Source of the DNA: Desulfarculaceae bacterium
GTDB lineage: Bacteria; Desulfobacterota; Desulfobacteria; Desulfobacterales; Desulfobacteraceae
DNA: 29,938 nucleotides
NCBI GenBank assembly: GCA_021737205.1
Contig: JAIPEK010000003.1
Location: 1-29,938 of the forward strand
Direction: 5' to 3'
Shown: positions 14,786 through 23,659 of the stretch, piece after piece
Layout: each line of letters begins with the position of its first letter
How positions within the stretch are numbered: position 1 is the stretch's first letter
Position numbers and translations under genes: made by a program
Notes under the pieces: generated by a model
Databases searched by the model: none
The model's input: the letters and a program-made list of their open reading frames with translations, nothing else
Told to the model about the DNA's origin: nothing

Positions 14786-14807
14786 CATGATTAAAACGAG
14801 GTATGTC

Positions 14808-14835
14808 TTGCAATACCGGCATATTGTATGCTAAT
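14808..14835 (+). promoter_or_regulatory. Weak promoter candidate for the kdn operon
   Basis: TTGCAA (14808-14813) and GCTAAT (14830-14835) are 16 bases apart, about 55 bases before the kdnA ATG. Both boxes are imperfect. GCTAAT recurs at 14863-14868, and GCAG/CTGC can pair around 14848-14864. The rest of the divergent gap shows nothing else I can name. Confidence 0.3.
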
Positions 14836-14889
14836 TAGACTGTTTATGCAGCATCATATTCTGCTAATCTATTGATAAAGGAGGCGCTG

Positions 14890-16077
14890 ATGCCGGGTTT
14901 TGAAATTTTTGGTGATGAAGAGCGAAAAGAGGTCAACGAGGTTCTTGAAACAGGCATCCTCTTCAGGTACGGTTTTGAACCCTCCAGAAAAGGCCGTTTC
15001 AAAGCCGTCCGGTTCGAAGAAAAACTCAAAAAAATAACCGGCGCAGGATTCGCACATCTTTGTTCCAGCGGGACGGCCGCACTTTCCACCGCCCTTGCCG
15101 CATGCGGCATCGGGGCCGGAGATGAGGTAATTGTTCCCCCTTTTACGTTTGTGGCCACGTTCGAGGCTGTGCTGAGCGCCGGTGCCGTTCCTGTTTTTTC
15201 AGAAATCGATGACACGCTCTGTCTTGATCCGGAGAAGCTTGACTCGGTTCTGACGGAAAGGACCAAAGCCGTACTCCCGGTCCACATGTGCGGAGCCATG
15301 GCAAGAATTGATGAAATCAGGGACTTCTGCAGGAACAGGGGGCTTGTTCTCATAGAAGACGCCTGCCAGTCGGTGGGCGGCTTCTTTAATGGACGGTCAC
15401 TCGGCACTTTCGGGGATATGGGGTGTTTTTCATTCGACTTTGTTAAAACCGTTACCTGCGGTGAAGGCGGGGCCATTGTCACCAACGGCAAAGAGCTCTA
15501 TCAAAAAGCGGACCAGTACTCCGACCACGGCCATGACCACTTAGGGGGGAGCGACAGGGGAGCGGACGACCATCCCGTAATGGGACTGAACTACAGGACA
15601 AGCGAACTGCATGCAGCAGTGGGAGTTGCCCAGCTTGAAAAACTTGATCAGATTATTTCACTTCAGAGGGAAAACAAAAAGATAATCAAAGAGGCTCTCG
15701 AGGCCTATCCGGAAGTTTCCTTCAGGACCATACCGGACGCGAGCGGAGACACGGCCACCTTTTTAACCTTTTTTCTGCCGGATGAGAACAAAGCCGCCCA
15801 AACCGCTGCAAAACTTTCCGAACAGCAGATCCCCTGTCCGTACTGGTACCGGAACAACTGGCATTACTTTGCGAACTGGCACCACCTGAAACAGATGAAA
15901 CGAACCGCAAGACTTCCGCTCGAAGTTTTACAACAGGTCCCGGACTATTCAAAAGTGAGGTTGGAGCAATCCGATGCCGTCATGAAACGGGCCCTGTCGA
16001 TGCAGATCATGCTGTCATGGACTAAAGAAGATATTGAAAATCGAATTGAAAAACTTCATACCGTATTTAAAGGATAA
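14890..16077 (+). CDS. kdnA: 8-amino-3,8-dideoxy-Kdo transaminase KdnA (DegT/DnrJ/EryC1 PLP aminotransferase)
   Basis: KdnA of Shewanella aminates the C8 aldehyde made from Kdo by KdnB, using glutamate and PLP, to give Kdo8N. The 395-residue protein is a DegT-type aminotransferase: HLCSSGTAALSTALAACGIG (PLP phosphate region), VPPFTFVAT, LIEDACQSVGG (the Asp pairing with the PLP ring) and SFDFVKTVTCGEGG with the Schiff-base Lys. The ATG at 14890 has a perfect AAGGAGG five bases upstream, so it is preferred over the TTG at 14872. Only two bases separate it from kdnB, which is followed by kdsB. The specific assignment rests mainly on that trio; alone it would be called a generic sugar aminotransferase. 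Confidence 0.83.
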   Translation: MPGFEIFGDEERKEVNEVLETGILFRYGFEPSRKGRFKAVRFEEKLKKITGAGFAHLCSSGTAALSTALAACGIGAGDEVIVPPFTFVATFEAVLSAGAVPVFSEIDDTLCLDPEKLDSVLTERTKAVLPVHMCGAMARIDEIRDFCRNRGLVLIEDACQSVGGFFNGRSLGTFGDMGCFSFDFVKTVTCGEGGAIVTNGKELYQKADQYSDHGHDHLGGSDRGADDHPVMGLNYRTSELHAAVGVAQLEKLDQIISLQRENKKIIKEALEAYPEVSFRTIPDASGDTATFLTFFLPDENKAAQTAAKLSEQQIPCPYWYRNNWHYFANWHHLKQMKRTARLPLEVLQQVPDYSKVRLEQSDAVMKRALSMQIMLSWTKEDIENRIEKLHTVFKG

Positions 16078-16079
16078 CC

Positions 16080-17147
16080 ATGTACCGGAACTTTAAACTG
16101 ATAAACAATGTGATGTTCGGCAGAGGATGCTTTGAACAGCTCGATGATATCCTTGACGTCAGAAGAAAGGATTCTACCTCCTGGATGGTGTTTGTGACCG
16201 ATGACGTATTCAGGAACACCTCCTTTGAAAAGCGGATACCATTAAAAGAGAATGATATGCTCTTATGGGTGAATGTGGATGACGAGCCCAAAACATCGTA
16301 TGTGGACAGGCTTACCGACCAGGTCCGGGCATTTTCCGACATCCTGCCAGCAGGGGTTATCGGCATCGGGGGCGGCAGCGCCATGGACCTTGCCAAATCC
16401 GTCTCTCTTATGCTCACCAACCCGGGCTCATCCGAGAAGTACCAGGGCTGGGATCTGATCCGGAATCCTGCGGTTTATCATGCAGCCGTCCCCACCCTGT
16501 CCGGCACCGGCGCAGAGGTCTCCAGAACAGCCGTTTTGACGGGCCCTGAAAAGAAGCTGGGGCTGAACTCGGACTATACGGTATTCGACCAGGTGGTTCT
16601 GGATCCCGATCTTCTCCAGGGGGTTCCCCGGGACCAGTGGTTCTACACCGGCATGGACTGCTACATTCACTGCGTCGAGTCCCTGGAAGGCACTTATCTC
16701 AACCAGTTCAGCAAATCATATGCTCAAAAAGCAATTGAGCTATGCCGGGAGGTATTTTTTCACGAGGACCCTGAGAGTGACGACAAGCTGATGATGGCCT
16801 CCTTTTTCGGGGGAATGAGCATCGCCTACTCCCAGGTGGGCGCGTGCCACGCCCTCTCTTACGGGCTGTCTTATGTGCTCGGCACCCATCACGGTATCGG
16901 ATGCTGCATCGTGTTCGACTACCTGGACGAGTTTTATCCGGAACACGTGAACGAATTCAGGGAAATGATGAAAAAGAACAACATCGAGCTTCCCGGAAAT
17001 CTGGTCAAAGGGCTTGATGAAGAAAAGATCGATACAATGGTATCCGTCACCCTCGGGCTCGATCCGCTCTGGGAGAACTGTCTTGGGCCGAACTGGAAGA
17101 ACATCATGACCCCGGACAGGGCGAAATCCCTTTTCATGAGAATGTAA
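16080..17147 (+). CDS. kdnB: Kdo 8-oxidase KdnB (iron-type alcohol dehydrogenase family)
   Basis: KdnB oxidises the C8 hydroxyl of Kdo to the aldehyde that KdnA aminates. The 355-residue protein is a metal-dependent (type III) alcohol dehydrogenase: dinucleotide-binding GVIGIGGGSAMDLAKS, PTLSGTGAEVS, and metal ligands in GMDCYIHCVESL, ACHALSYGL and GTHHGIGCC. The opening YRNFKLINNVMFGRG is typical of KdnB-like proteins rather than of fermentative alcohol dehydrogenases, as far as I can judge. It sits between kdnA (two bases upstream) and kdsB (four bases downstream), in the order expected for Kdo8N synthesis. Function is inferred from family plus context. Confidence 0.83.
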   Translation: MYRNFKLINNVMFGRGCFEQLDDILDVRRKDSTSWMVFVTDDVFRNTSFEKRIPLKENDMLLWVNVDDEPKTSYVDRLTDQVRAFSDILPAGVIGIGGGSAMDLAKSVSLMLTNPGSSEKYQGWDLIRNPAVYHAAVPTLSGTGAEVSRTAVLTGPEKKLGLNSDYTVFDQVVLDPDLLQGVPRDQWFYTGMDCYIHCVESLEGTYLNQFSKSYAQKAIELCREVFFHEDPESDDKLMMASFFGGMSIAYSQVGACHALSYGLSYVLGTHHGIGCCIVFDYLDEFYPEHVNEFREMMKKNNIELPGNLVKGLDEEKIDTMVSVTLGLDPLWENCLGPNWKNIMTPDRAKSLFMRM

Positions 17148-17151
17148 TCGG

Positions 17152-17886
17152 ATGACCGTCGCCATTATACCATCCAGATACGGCTCAAGCCGACTTGAAG
17201 GCAAACCCCTGATATCGGTTGGGGGAAAACCTATGATACAAAGGGTTTACGAACAGGCCATGAAATCCGAGTCTGTCACCCGGGCGTTCGTGGCCACTGA
17301 TGACGACCGTATAGTCAAAGCCGTCCAGGCTTTCGGCGGCCGGGCCGTCATGACTTCGGAAAAATGCCGATCCGGCACGGACCGCGTGGCCGAATGCGCC
17401 TGTCTGATAGATCTGCCGGATGATGAAATCATCGTTAATATCCAAGGGGACCAGCCCGTGTTCAATCCGATGACCATTGACGAACTCATCGCCCCCTTTT
17501 CCGTTGAACCAGAGGTTAACATGACCACTCTCGCCTTCAGGATCACAGACGAACGGGAGATTACAGACCCAAAGGACATTAAAACCGTCTTTGACCGGAA
17601 CGGATTCGCCCTGTACTTTTCAAGGGCGCAGATCCCGTACCCGAGGGACGGTCAGGAAGATACGGCGTACTATAAACACCTGGGATTTTATGCCTATAGA
17701 AAACATTTTCTGGATCAGTTCGCAGCTCTTGCCCGGGGAGAGTACGAAAACGTGGAAAAACTTGAACAACTGCGGGTCCTTGAATTCGGTTACAGGATAA
17801 AAGTGGTGGTTACAGAATTCGACTCGCCGGAGATAGATCTTCCCGAAGATATCAGGAGAATCGAAGAAAAACTTTCCAAGACCTGA
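17152..17886 (+). CDS. kdsB: CMP-Kdo / CMP-Kdo8N synthetase
   Basis: It activates Kdo, or Kdo8N in Shewanella, with CTP to the CMP-sugar used by WaaA. The 244-residue length is standard. Motifs: IIPSRYGSSRLEGKPL (CTP-binding), VATDDDRI, GTDRVAE and VNIQGDQPV. It follows kdnB by four bases, so the substrate is probably the 8-amino sugar, as shown for the Shewanella enzyme. No other kdsB is in the window, so whether plain Kdo is also activated by another copy cannot be judged here. Confidence 0.93.
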   Translation: MTVAIIPSRYGSSRLEGKPLISVGGKPMIQRVYEQAMKSESVTRAFVATDDDRIVKAVQAFGGRAVMTSEKCRSGTDRVAECACLIDLPDDEIIVNIQGDQPVFNPMTIDELIAPFSVEPEVNMTTLAFRITDEREITDPKDIKTVFDRNGFALYFSRAQIPYPRDGQEDTAYYKHLGFYAYRKHFLDQFAALARGEYENVEKLEQLRVLEFGYRIKVVVTEFDSPEIDLPEDIRRIEEKLSKT

Positions 17887-17890
17887 CACC

Positions 17891-19015
17891 GTGCCCTCTT
17901 TTCCCGCATACACGATCGTTCACACCACCTGCCACCGGCAATGGGGCGGGCTTGAAAGACGGATCTTCAACGAGTCCAGATGGATGGCAGACCAGGGGCA
18001 CCGCATCATTATCATCGCGCCCGGCGACTCCCCCCTTGCAAGGAAGGCCGCCGAACAGGAATGGCAGGTATTTCCAGTGGATTTCACCCGGACCGGTGCT
18101 ATCAAGGACATGATGACCATCTGCAACGTATTCCGGAAAGCCGTCCCGGACGTCCTCAACACCCACGGGAACATGGATTCAAAAATTGCCCTGGCGGCTG
18201 CATGGCGAAGCAGCATACCGCTTGTCATCCTGTCCAGGCACATCAGTGCAAAAGTGAAACCCTCATGGTACAACCGGCTCCTTTACAAAAGGCTGTGCCA
18301 TTATGTATTCACCACCGCCCGCTACACCACCGACCACCTGATCGAAACGATGAACCTCGACTCGAACCGTGTAAAAACCTTTCCCAGCGGCATTGTACCG
18401 CCGCAGGACCTGCCGTCACATGAAAGGGCCAGGAAGGCCCTTGCCGAAGAATTGGGCCTCCCGCAAAACGCAAGATTCATCGGTTATGTGGGCAGAATAT
18501 CCGAAGACAAGGGGCTTGAATGCATGGCAAGGGCTTTTTTGCAGATCTCCTCAAAATTCTTGAACCATCACTTGGTCTTTGTCGGGAACGGGGATACGGA
18601 ACTTCAACACCATTTAAAAGGCCTTTTCGAATATAAAAGCAACCGGATCTTTTTTACCGGTTTTAAAGAAAACCCGTGGCCCTATTTACGGGCGTTTGAC
18701 TGTAAAGTTCTGGCAAGCATCGAAGTGGAAGGGATTTCCCAGTCCCTCCTGGAAGCCATGTATGCCGGGTGTCCGGTGATCGGATCAAAAGTGGGGGGAA
18801 CCATGGATATTATCTTACACGAAAAAACCGGCCTTTTGTTTGAACCGGAAAACAAAGATGCTCTCTCATTCATGATGTCTGAAACCCTTGCAAACCGGGA
18901 TTCTGCTAAGAACAGGGTTGAAAAGGCCCACAATACAGTGGCGAACCTATATTCCATAGATACCGTCTGCAGCCGGATACAAGACTTGTACGGAACTGCA
19001 CTCAAAACTGTTTAA
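17891..19015 (+). CDS. Glycosyltransferase family 4
   Basis: The 374-residue GT-B protein begins with YTIVHTTCHRQWGGLERRIFNE. The C-terminal half has FIGYVGRISEDKGLECM (donor-binding start), the EGISQSLLEAMYAG EX7E-type motif and CPVIGSKVGG. Members transfer nucleotide-activated sugars with retention. The GTG at 17891 is four bases after the kdsB stop and is the only start that keeps the N-terminal Rossmann strand. As the last gene of the kdn operon it probably acts on LPS, perhaps adding a sugar near the Kdo8N residue; donor and acceptor are unknown. Confidence 0.85.
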   Translation: MPSFPAYTIVHTTCHRQWGGLERRIFNESRWMADQGHRIIIIAPGDSPLARKAAEQEWQVFPVDFTRTGAIKDMMTICNVFRKAVPDVLNTHGNMDSKIALAAAWRSSIPLVILSRHISAKVKPSWYNRLLYKRLCHYVFTTARYTTDHLIETMNLDSNRVKTFPSGIVPPQDLPSHERARKALAEELGLPQNARFIGYVGRISEDKGLECMARAFLQISSKFLNHHLVFVGNGDTELQHHLKGLFEYKSNRIFFTGFKENPWPYLRAFDCKVLASIEVEGISQSLLEAMYAGCPVIGSKVGGTMDIILHEKTGLLFEPENKDALSFMMSETLANRDSAKNRVEKAHNTVANLYSIDTVCSRIQDLYGTALKTV

Positions 19016-19048
19016 ACGATTGTTGAACATTATAGGTCGCCCATTTTA

Positions 19049-19783
19049 TCAATTTTCCATTATGACCACCACGTTTTCCCCCTGACGCAATTCTTCCTTG
19101 ACATAAGGATCTACCGCTGTATAGAAAGCACGGCTGCAGCCAATTTTTTTGCTGTCATGAAGCTCAATAAATATTATTTTGACTCTGGAAAGCCAAGCCG
19201 GTTTTTCTGCAAAGACTTCTTTTTCAGCCCCTTCAATATCGATTTTTAAAATATCAATGGTTTCAAGACCGTGTTCCTGAATCAACGAGTCTACCGTAAC
19301 GCCATCTACAGCATCCGGGGACTTGTCATTTTCTTCCAGGCTAAATGAAAACTTCGCTTCATCCGGATTGGTGATGTTCAATCGGCTGTTTTTATACCAA
19401 AGGCCCTTTTTTATGGGAGTGATATGTGGGAATTCCTCTGTATTGGTTTCAAGTAATTCATAGTTCGTAGATTCGGGTTCAAGGGCCATAATATCGGCAC
19501 CGGGAAACGCAAGAGCAAAATATATCGCTGAAAGCCCGATATTCGCACCTGCATCCACAATAGTTTTCGGTTCAAAATTCACATCAAACCGATAATCCTC
19601 ATCAATAAAAATCTGTTCAAAAACATCGATATCCGAACTGAATGACCGCAACCGTATCTTTGTATCGGTTCCGGCCAATCCCAATCCGACAGTGACCGTT
19701 TCCGGCCATTTGATTTTCCTGGCCAAATAGAGCAAAAAACCTTTGAAGCCAAATTTTCCGATATATTTCTTAAGTCGTTTCAT
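19049..19783 (-). CDS. FkbM family methyltransferase
   Basis: The 244-residue protein carries the FkbM SAM-dependent O-methyltransferase fold: TIVDAGANIGLSAIYFA (SAM motif I), MALEPESTNYELLETN, and LKIDIEGAEKEVF. Such enzymes often methylate sugars in surface polysaccharides. The ATG at 19783 has GGCGGA eight bases upstream and lies five bases after the preceding gene, so it is preferred over the ATG at 19813, which lies inside that gene. It is the last gene of the minus-strand LPS run and meets the GT4 gene tail to tail with a 33-base gap in which I see no terminator. Confidence 0.86.
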   Translation of the reverse strand: MKRLKKYIGKFGFKGFLLYLARKIKWPETVTVGLGLAGTDTKIRLRSFSSDIDVFEQIFIDEDYRFDVNFEPKTIVDAGANIGLSAIYFALAFPGADIMALEPESTNYELLETNTEEFPHITPIKKGLWYKNSRLNITNPDEAKFSFSLEENDKSPDAVDGVTVDSLIQEHGLETIDILKIDIEGAEKEVFAEKPAWLSRVKIIFIELHDSKKIGCSRAFYTAVDPYVKEELRQGENVVVIMEN

Positions 19784-19788
19784 AATTT

Positions 19789-20760
19789 TTATCCGCCTAA
19801 TCCATCCACACATGCAAACCAGTAATTACCGGAAATCCGGTGGAGATCCACCGTATGCATTCCGGAACGGTTCCATCCGACACCGGAGGCTCCGATAACC
19901 GGGCCAGGTATTTCCCTCTCCCTGTAGTCGGACCGGCTCAATATTTCAATTTCAAACCCCCGCACCCCGCTCCCATACCCGGAAAGGCCGTCCTGGGCTA
20001 ACCTGACCGGCTTGCCGTTGTGCATGACGACGCGCCCGCCGGGCCTTGCCATGGAATTATCTTTTCTGACAACAGGGCTTTTCCTGTGCTCCTTCCATTT
20101 TGCTGAAAACAGCCCCTCTGCATAATACAATCTGAGGGTGGCATTGCCTGAATCCGTAAATAACCACCACAGGCCGCCAAATCTGAAAAAAGTATTATCC
20201 GCGAACCGCCGTCCCTTGATCATCGTTTGCAAAAACTTCCACTTATAAGGGAAATCAACCGCTTTGTAGAGGTTGACCGAACGAATGCTCCTGGTTTCAG
20301 GCACCATGTAGATATCGTTTTTGGATTTAAATATATACGGGTAAGAAAGATGGTGTTCCTCTGCCAACACGATTTGTTCATATTGCCATTCAAGCCCGTC
20401 CGGGCTCGTGGCAAGGCCGATTTTACCGATATTGCCTTCTTTCCGTCGAACATCCACCTCGAAAAACATGTACCAAAGAGATTTATGCCGGATCATGAAA
20501 GGGTCTGCCACAAAAGAGGCGTCAGCATCATTTACATCCGCTGCCGTGAGAACGGGATTGGAAACTTTCCGGCAGGGTTGAATTTGAAAAGGGGTCTCAC
20601 CTTCGTAAATGCCGATGGACCACTTTTCCGTATCCTCCGGCAGAAAGGAATTTTCACCTTCAGATTTTCCTGTTTTTTTAAGAGAACGGCTGAACAGGTT
20701 TTTCAACATCTTTGCTTTTTTCGTATCCTCTTTTCTGGTAAAGTTACTGTTTACTCGCAT
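19789..20760 (-). CDS. GINT1_N-like beta-propeller protein (glucosamine inositolphosphorylceramide transferase N-terminal domain family)
   Basis: The protein of up to 323 residues shows repeated propeller-blade features: ADPFMIRHKSLWYMFFEVD, GKIGLATSPDGLEWQYEQIVL, SYPYIFKSKNDIYMVPET, FADNTFFRFGGLWWLFTDS and PGGRVVMHNGKPVRLAQD. This pattern is that of the five-bladed propeller at the N-terminus of plant GINT1 and of bacterial relatives, related in fold to GH43/GH32 enzymes. No catalytic role is established for the bacterial proteins. It stands alone here without a fused transferase domain. ATG 20760 is used; ATG 20709 would remove 17 Lys-rich residues. Eight bases separate it from the DUF6625 gene. 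A role in polysaccharide tailoring is inferred from context. Confidence 0.7.
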   Translation of the reverse strand: MRVNSNFTRKEDTKKAKMLKNLFSRSLKKTGKSEGENSFLPEDTEKWSIGIYEGETPFQIQPCRKVSNPVLTAADVNDADASFVADPFMIRHKSLWYMFFEVDVRRKEGNIGKIGLATSPDGLEWQYEQIVLAEEHHLSYPYIFKSKNDIYMVPETRSIRSVNLYKAVDFPYKWKFLQTMIKGRRFADNTFFRFGGLWWLFTDSGNATLRLYYAEGLFSAKWKEHRKSPVVRKDNSMARPGGRVVMHNGKPVRLAQDGLSGYGSGVRGFEIEILSRSDYREREIPGPVIGASGVGWNRSGMHTVDLHRISGNYWFACVDGLGG

Positions 20761-20768
20761 TCCCTGAT

Positions 20769-21608
20769 TTATATGAACAGAGAAATTACCGGTTTAAAAA
20801 AACTCCACACGGAGTCCCGCCTTGTTATTCCGAACTTACAGACCACCCAATGGCTGGATTGCGCAGCATCCTTTGCACTGATTTTAAACCTGTCCTCATT
20901 CTTGAACCTTGAAAAATGGTAGAATCCACCCTCTTTTCCGTGCCCGAAATTGTCATAAACCGTGACTTTACCGTTTTTCCATGTAGCAAAGGTGTGTCGG
21001 TGGTTGATTTTTTTCGTCATGGCCGGCTGCAGGGGGTCTGCCCTGCAAAAAGCGGGCATGGACACGGACACTATTTCCTTGAGCGTTTTGGATTCATTAA
21101 AAGAATTATGTTCTTTCGACTCCATGACCGCTTGAATATCTTCATATGCTTTGATATGACCGAGGCAGTCAATATTGATCAGTGTGAACGGACCGCAGGG
21201 TCTGTCATCATCCGCACTGATCATGGAATATTCGTCCATATCTTCCGGCATGAAGCGGGCAAGCCTCCCATAGATCATGTCCATATCCGTAAAACCGATA
21301 TAGTCGAACTGATCCAAAGGTTCCCTGTCAACTCTCAAATAATAAAACAGGAGACGATAATCACATACCCGTCTGGGATAATGCCCTGGTATACGAATAT
21401 TCAAACGCTCTTCAAAGTCTGATATCATTTGATCGTAGGTATACGGCACAAGGGTCACCGCATCGTTGACCACCGTTTTTTCACTGATGTGATCATTGTA
21501 TACATACCAGTGAAACATCTCGCAATTCGGCAGGCAGGAGGCGGCCCAGAAATGGAAATAGTCAGGAAGCGGGCCGAAAAACGGAACCAGAAATGCACAT
21601 TTTGTCAT
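20769..21608 (-). CDS. DUF6625 family protein, probable glycosyltransferase-like
   Basis: The 279-residue protein begins CAFLVPFFGPLPDYFHFW, a typical opening of DUF6625 proteins found in polysaccharide clusters. It has a DxD-type motif in YIGFTDMDMIYGRL, followed by SADDDRPCGPFTLIN, consistent with a nucleotide-sugar-binding GT-A fold. No membrane helix is visible. Position between a WaaE-like GT2 and the propeller protein suggests a core or O-antigen transferase. Specificity is unknown, and the assignment to transferase rests on the fold-like motif only. Confidence 0.7.
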   Translation of the reverse strand: MTKCAFLVPFFGPLPDYFHFWAASCLPNCEMFHWYVYNDHISEKTVVNDAVTLVPYTYDQMISDFEERLNIRIPGHYPRRVCDYRLLFYYLRVDREPLDQFDYIGFTDMDMIYGRLARFMPEDMDEYSMISADDDRPCGPFTLINIDCLGHIKAYEDIQAVMESKEHNSFNESKTLKEIVSVSMPAFCRADPLQPAMTKKINHRHTFATWKNGKVTVYDNFGHGKEGGFYHFSRFKNEDRFKISAKDAAQSSHWVVCKFGITRRDSVWSFFKPVISLFI

Positions 21609-21657
21609 AAACTTGCACCCGAATGTTCCAATCGTTTTTGAGCTGTTTCAAGTTTCA

Positions 21658-22452
21658 TCACTCAAGCTCACTTTTGCCGTTCGTGTCTGTTGAGCGAACA
21701 TATGCAGAATTGAAATAGAGTTTCGCATATTTATAGAAAGTTCCTTCAAAATTGGCAAAACCGATGATAAATCCCCGCCACCCGTCGAGGAACCCCAATT
21801 TCAAAACGTAAAGTGAAAAAAAGGCCCAGAATCCGTGAAGCAACGCTTTCAGCATCGAGGGTCTTTCACCGTCCTTTTCAAGTTTTTCAGCCCCGAGTGT
21901 CGAATACCGGTTGGCTTTGCGGACAATCTCGTCAATCCCCGTGTAAGGTATCTGAACGATTGTCGACTTCATATAGCCGCAATCGCGGTCGCTGATTACC
22001 TGATACCGCTCATGAACCGGGTCGTTCTCAAATTTGAGCACCCCTTTCCTGAAAAGCTGGGGCTGCCGGAAATCCGGCCAGAATCCCGAATGTTTGATCC
22101 ATTTTCCCATAAAATAGTTTTTCCTGGGAACATAGTAGGCATCCAGTGCATTCTCGGATTGAACAATACCCTGGATTTCTTTTTTCGCCTCCCTAGTACA
22201 CCGCTCATCCGAATCAAGACTGAAAATCCATTCGTAGCTGCATAAGGCCATGGCGTCATTTCTAAGCGCTCCGAATCCTTTGAAAGGAATTTGCTCCACT
22301 CTTGCACCGAAAAGCTCGGCAATCTCACAGGTGTTGTCCGTACTGTATGAATCCGCCACCACAACTTCATCCGCCCAAGCGACGCTCTCCAGAGCCGGCC
22401 GGATTTTCTCCCCTTCATTAAATGCAATGATGTATACGGAAATTTTACCCAT
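21658..22452 (-). CDS. Glycosyltransferase family 2, WaaE/KdtX-like LPS core transferase
   Basis: The 264-residue protein has ISVYIIAFNEGEKIRPALESVAWADEVVVADSYSTDNT at its start, FSLDSDE as the metal-binding DxD region, and a C-terminal membrane-associated part (KALLHGFWAFFSLYVLKLGFLDGWRGFIIG). This matches the WaaE/KdtX type that adds glucose or galactose to inner-core heptose in Klebsiella and Serratia. It overlaps the waaL stop by 8 bases. Donor and acceptor cannot be read from the sequence. Confidence 0.85.
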   Translation of the reverse strand: MGKISVYIIAFNEGEKIRPALESVAWADEVVVADSYSTDNTCEIAELFGARVEQIPFKGFGALRNDAMALCSYEWIFSLDSDERCTREAKKEIQGIVQSENALDAYYVPRKNYFMGKWIKHSGFWPDFRQPQLFRKGVLKFENDPVHERYQVISDRDCGYMKSTIVQIPYTGIDEIVRKANRYSTLGAEKLEKDGERPSMLKALLHGFWAFFSLYVLKLGFLDGWRGFIIGFANFEGTFYKYAKLYFNSAYVRSTDTNGKSELE

Positions 22453-23656
22453 GGGTGCACTCCAATTTCTCCAGATGATTCAAAAACCCGTAACCAAGGC
22501 TGAATAGAATACTGGTGCCGCTGTTGATGATCAGCGTATCAAACATCCCGGAAATAAACATGACAAGCGCGATCCCTAAAACAAAACAGCCGATTTGTGT
22601 ATGCCTGTATTTCCAGGAAGTCTTCAACATTATCCAGAACATCCAGAGACAAACAATAACCCCGGCAATTCCGAAACTCACGCCCATATACAAAATATTG
22701 TTGTGAGGATGGACCACGGCATGCCCTTTTCGGGCTGTATATTTCTTGAGTCCCCCGGTTCCCAATCCCTTTAAAGGATGCTTTATCATCAACCTGACAG
22801 CTGAATCATAGATGTAGAATCTGGGAAGCTCCTTGATACTGTTTTCAAACCAGTTTCCTTTGGCAATCTTTTCCATGTTGTGTTCAATATCCTCGATGGT
22901 GTTTTCAATCCTGTTCTGCACGGTGGATGATAAAAAAACGACCAGGATGAGTACGAAACAGACCACCCCTTTTTTGAAAACCGAAAACTCTTTCATCATA
23001 AAATTTGCAATCAGAGGAGCTGCAAGAATAAAGGAAAGATAACCGGCCCGTCCATTCATAATGGCCAGATGGAACAATAGAAATCCCATGACGAGAATCC
23101 AGCAGGTTTTCCATACTATTCGCTGTTCCCTTCCGAAGTACATACCGCTCATTATCAGCCCGATGACGAGATATACCGAAGCCGCCGTATGAACTACTCC
23201 AAGGCCGGGATGCCCCTCTTTGACCATCGGCAGTAGTTCCGTATACTGTGACAATGCCACAATGGCATTAATGAAAACCCCGCATATAAACGCTTTGATC
23301 ATTATATGCACCCGGCCGGAACGAAGGGACATCCCAGCGACAATAAACGTGAAAATCCAGTATTTGCTTTTCATTGCATAATCGAGACCGAGACTTTTTT
23401 CAGGAGAGTAGGCAAGGCATATCCAGGGCAACAAAACCGCCGGAATTACCGGCCAAAACAACTTATTTTTAAAAATATCCTTTACTGAAAGTCTCTTTTC
23501 GGAAAACAGCCAGACAACAAAAGTAATGGCTGCCGCAATCATTGACGGTGACGTGCCCAGGGACAGTGAAAAAAACACCAAAGCCGTGGACCATAAGAGC
23601 AATATTTCCGTATGCGATCCTTTGATCCGCTTTAGTACCGTACTCAATAACGCCAT
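22445..23656 (-). CDS. waaL: O-antigen ligase family protein (WaaL-like)
   Basis: The 403-residue protein is very hydrophobic with about ten to twelve membrane segments. A large periplasmic loop lies between residues about 255 and 330 (IEDIEHNMEKIAKGNWFENSIKELPR) and is followed by HPLKGLGTGG and VVHPHNNILYMG, the conserved His region of Wzy_C/WaaL proteins. WaaL joins undecaprenyl-linked O-antigen to lipid A-core in the periplasm; Wzy polymerases share the domain. Adjacency to core transferases favours ligase. It lies three bases after the GT2 stop and overlaps the next GT2 by 8 bases. Confidence 0.82.
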   Translation of the reverse strand: MALLSTVLKRIKGSHTEILLLWSTALVFFSLSLGTSPSMIAAAITFVVWLFSEKRLSVKDIFKNKLFWPVIPAVLLPWICLAYSPEKSLGLDYAMKSKYWIFTFIVAGMSLRSGRVHIMIKAFICGVFINAIVALSQYTELLPMVKEGHPGLGVVHTAASVYLVIGLIMSGMYFGREQRIVWKTCWILVMGFLLFHLAIMNGRAGYLSFILAAPLIANFMMKEFSVFKKGVVCFVLILVVFLSSTVQNRIENTIEDIEHNMEKIAKGNWFENSIKELPRFYIYDSAVRLMIKHPLKGLGTGGLKKYTARKGHAVVHPHNNILYMGVSFGIAGVIVCLWMFWIMLKTSWKYRHTQIGCFVLGIALVMFISGMFDTLIINSGTSILFSLGYGFLNHLEKLECTHG

Positions 23657-23659
23657 TAT

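Noticed and set aside
19016..19048. Bidirectional terminator between the GT4 and FkbM genes
   Set aside because: No convincing stem with a T-run is present in the 33-base gap.
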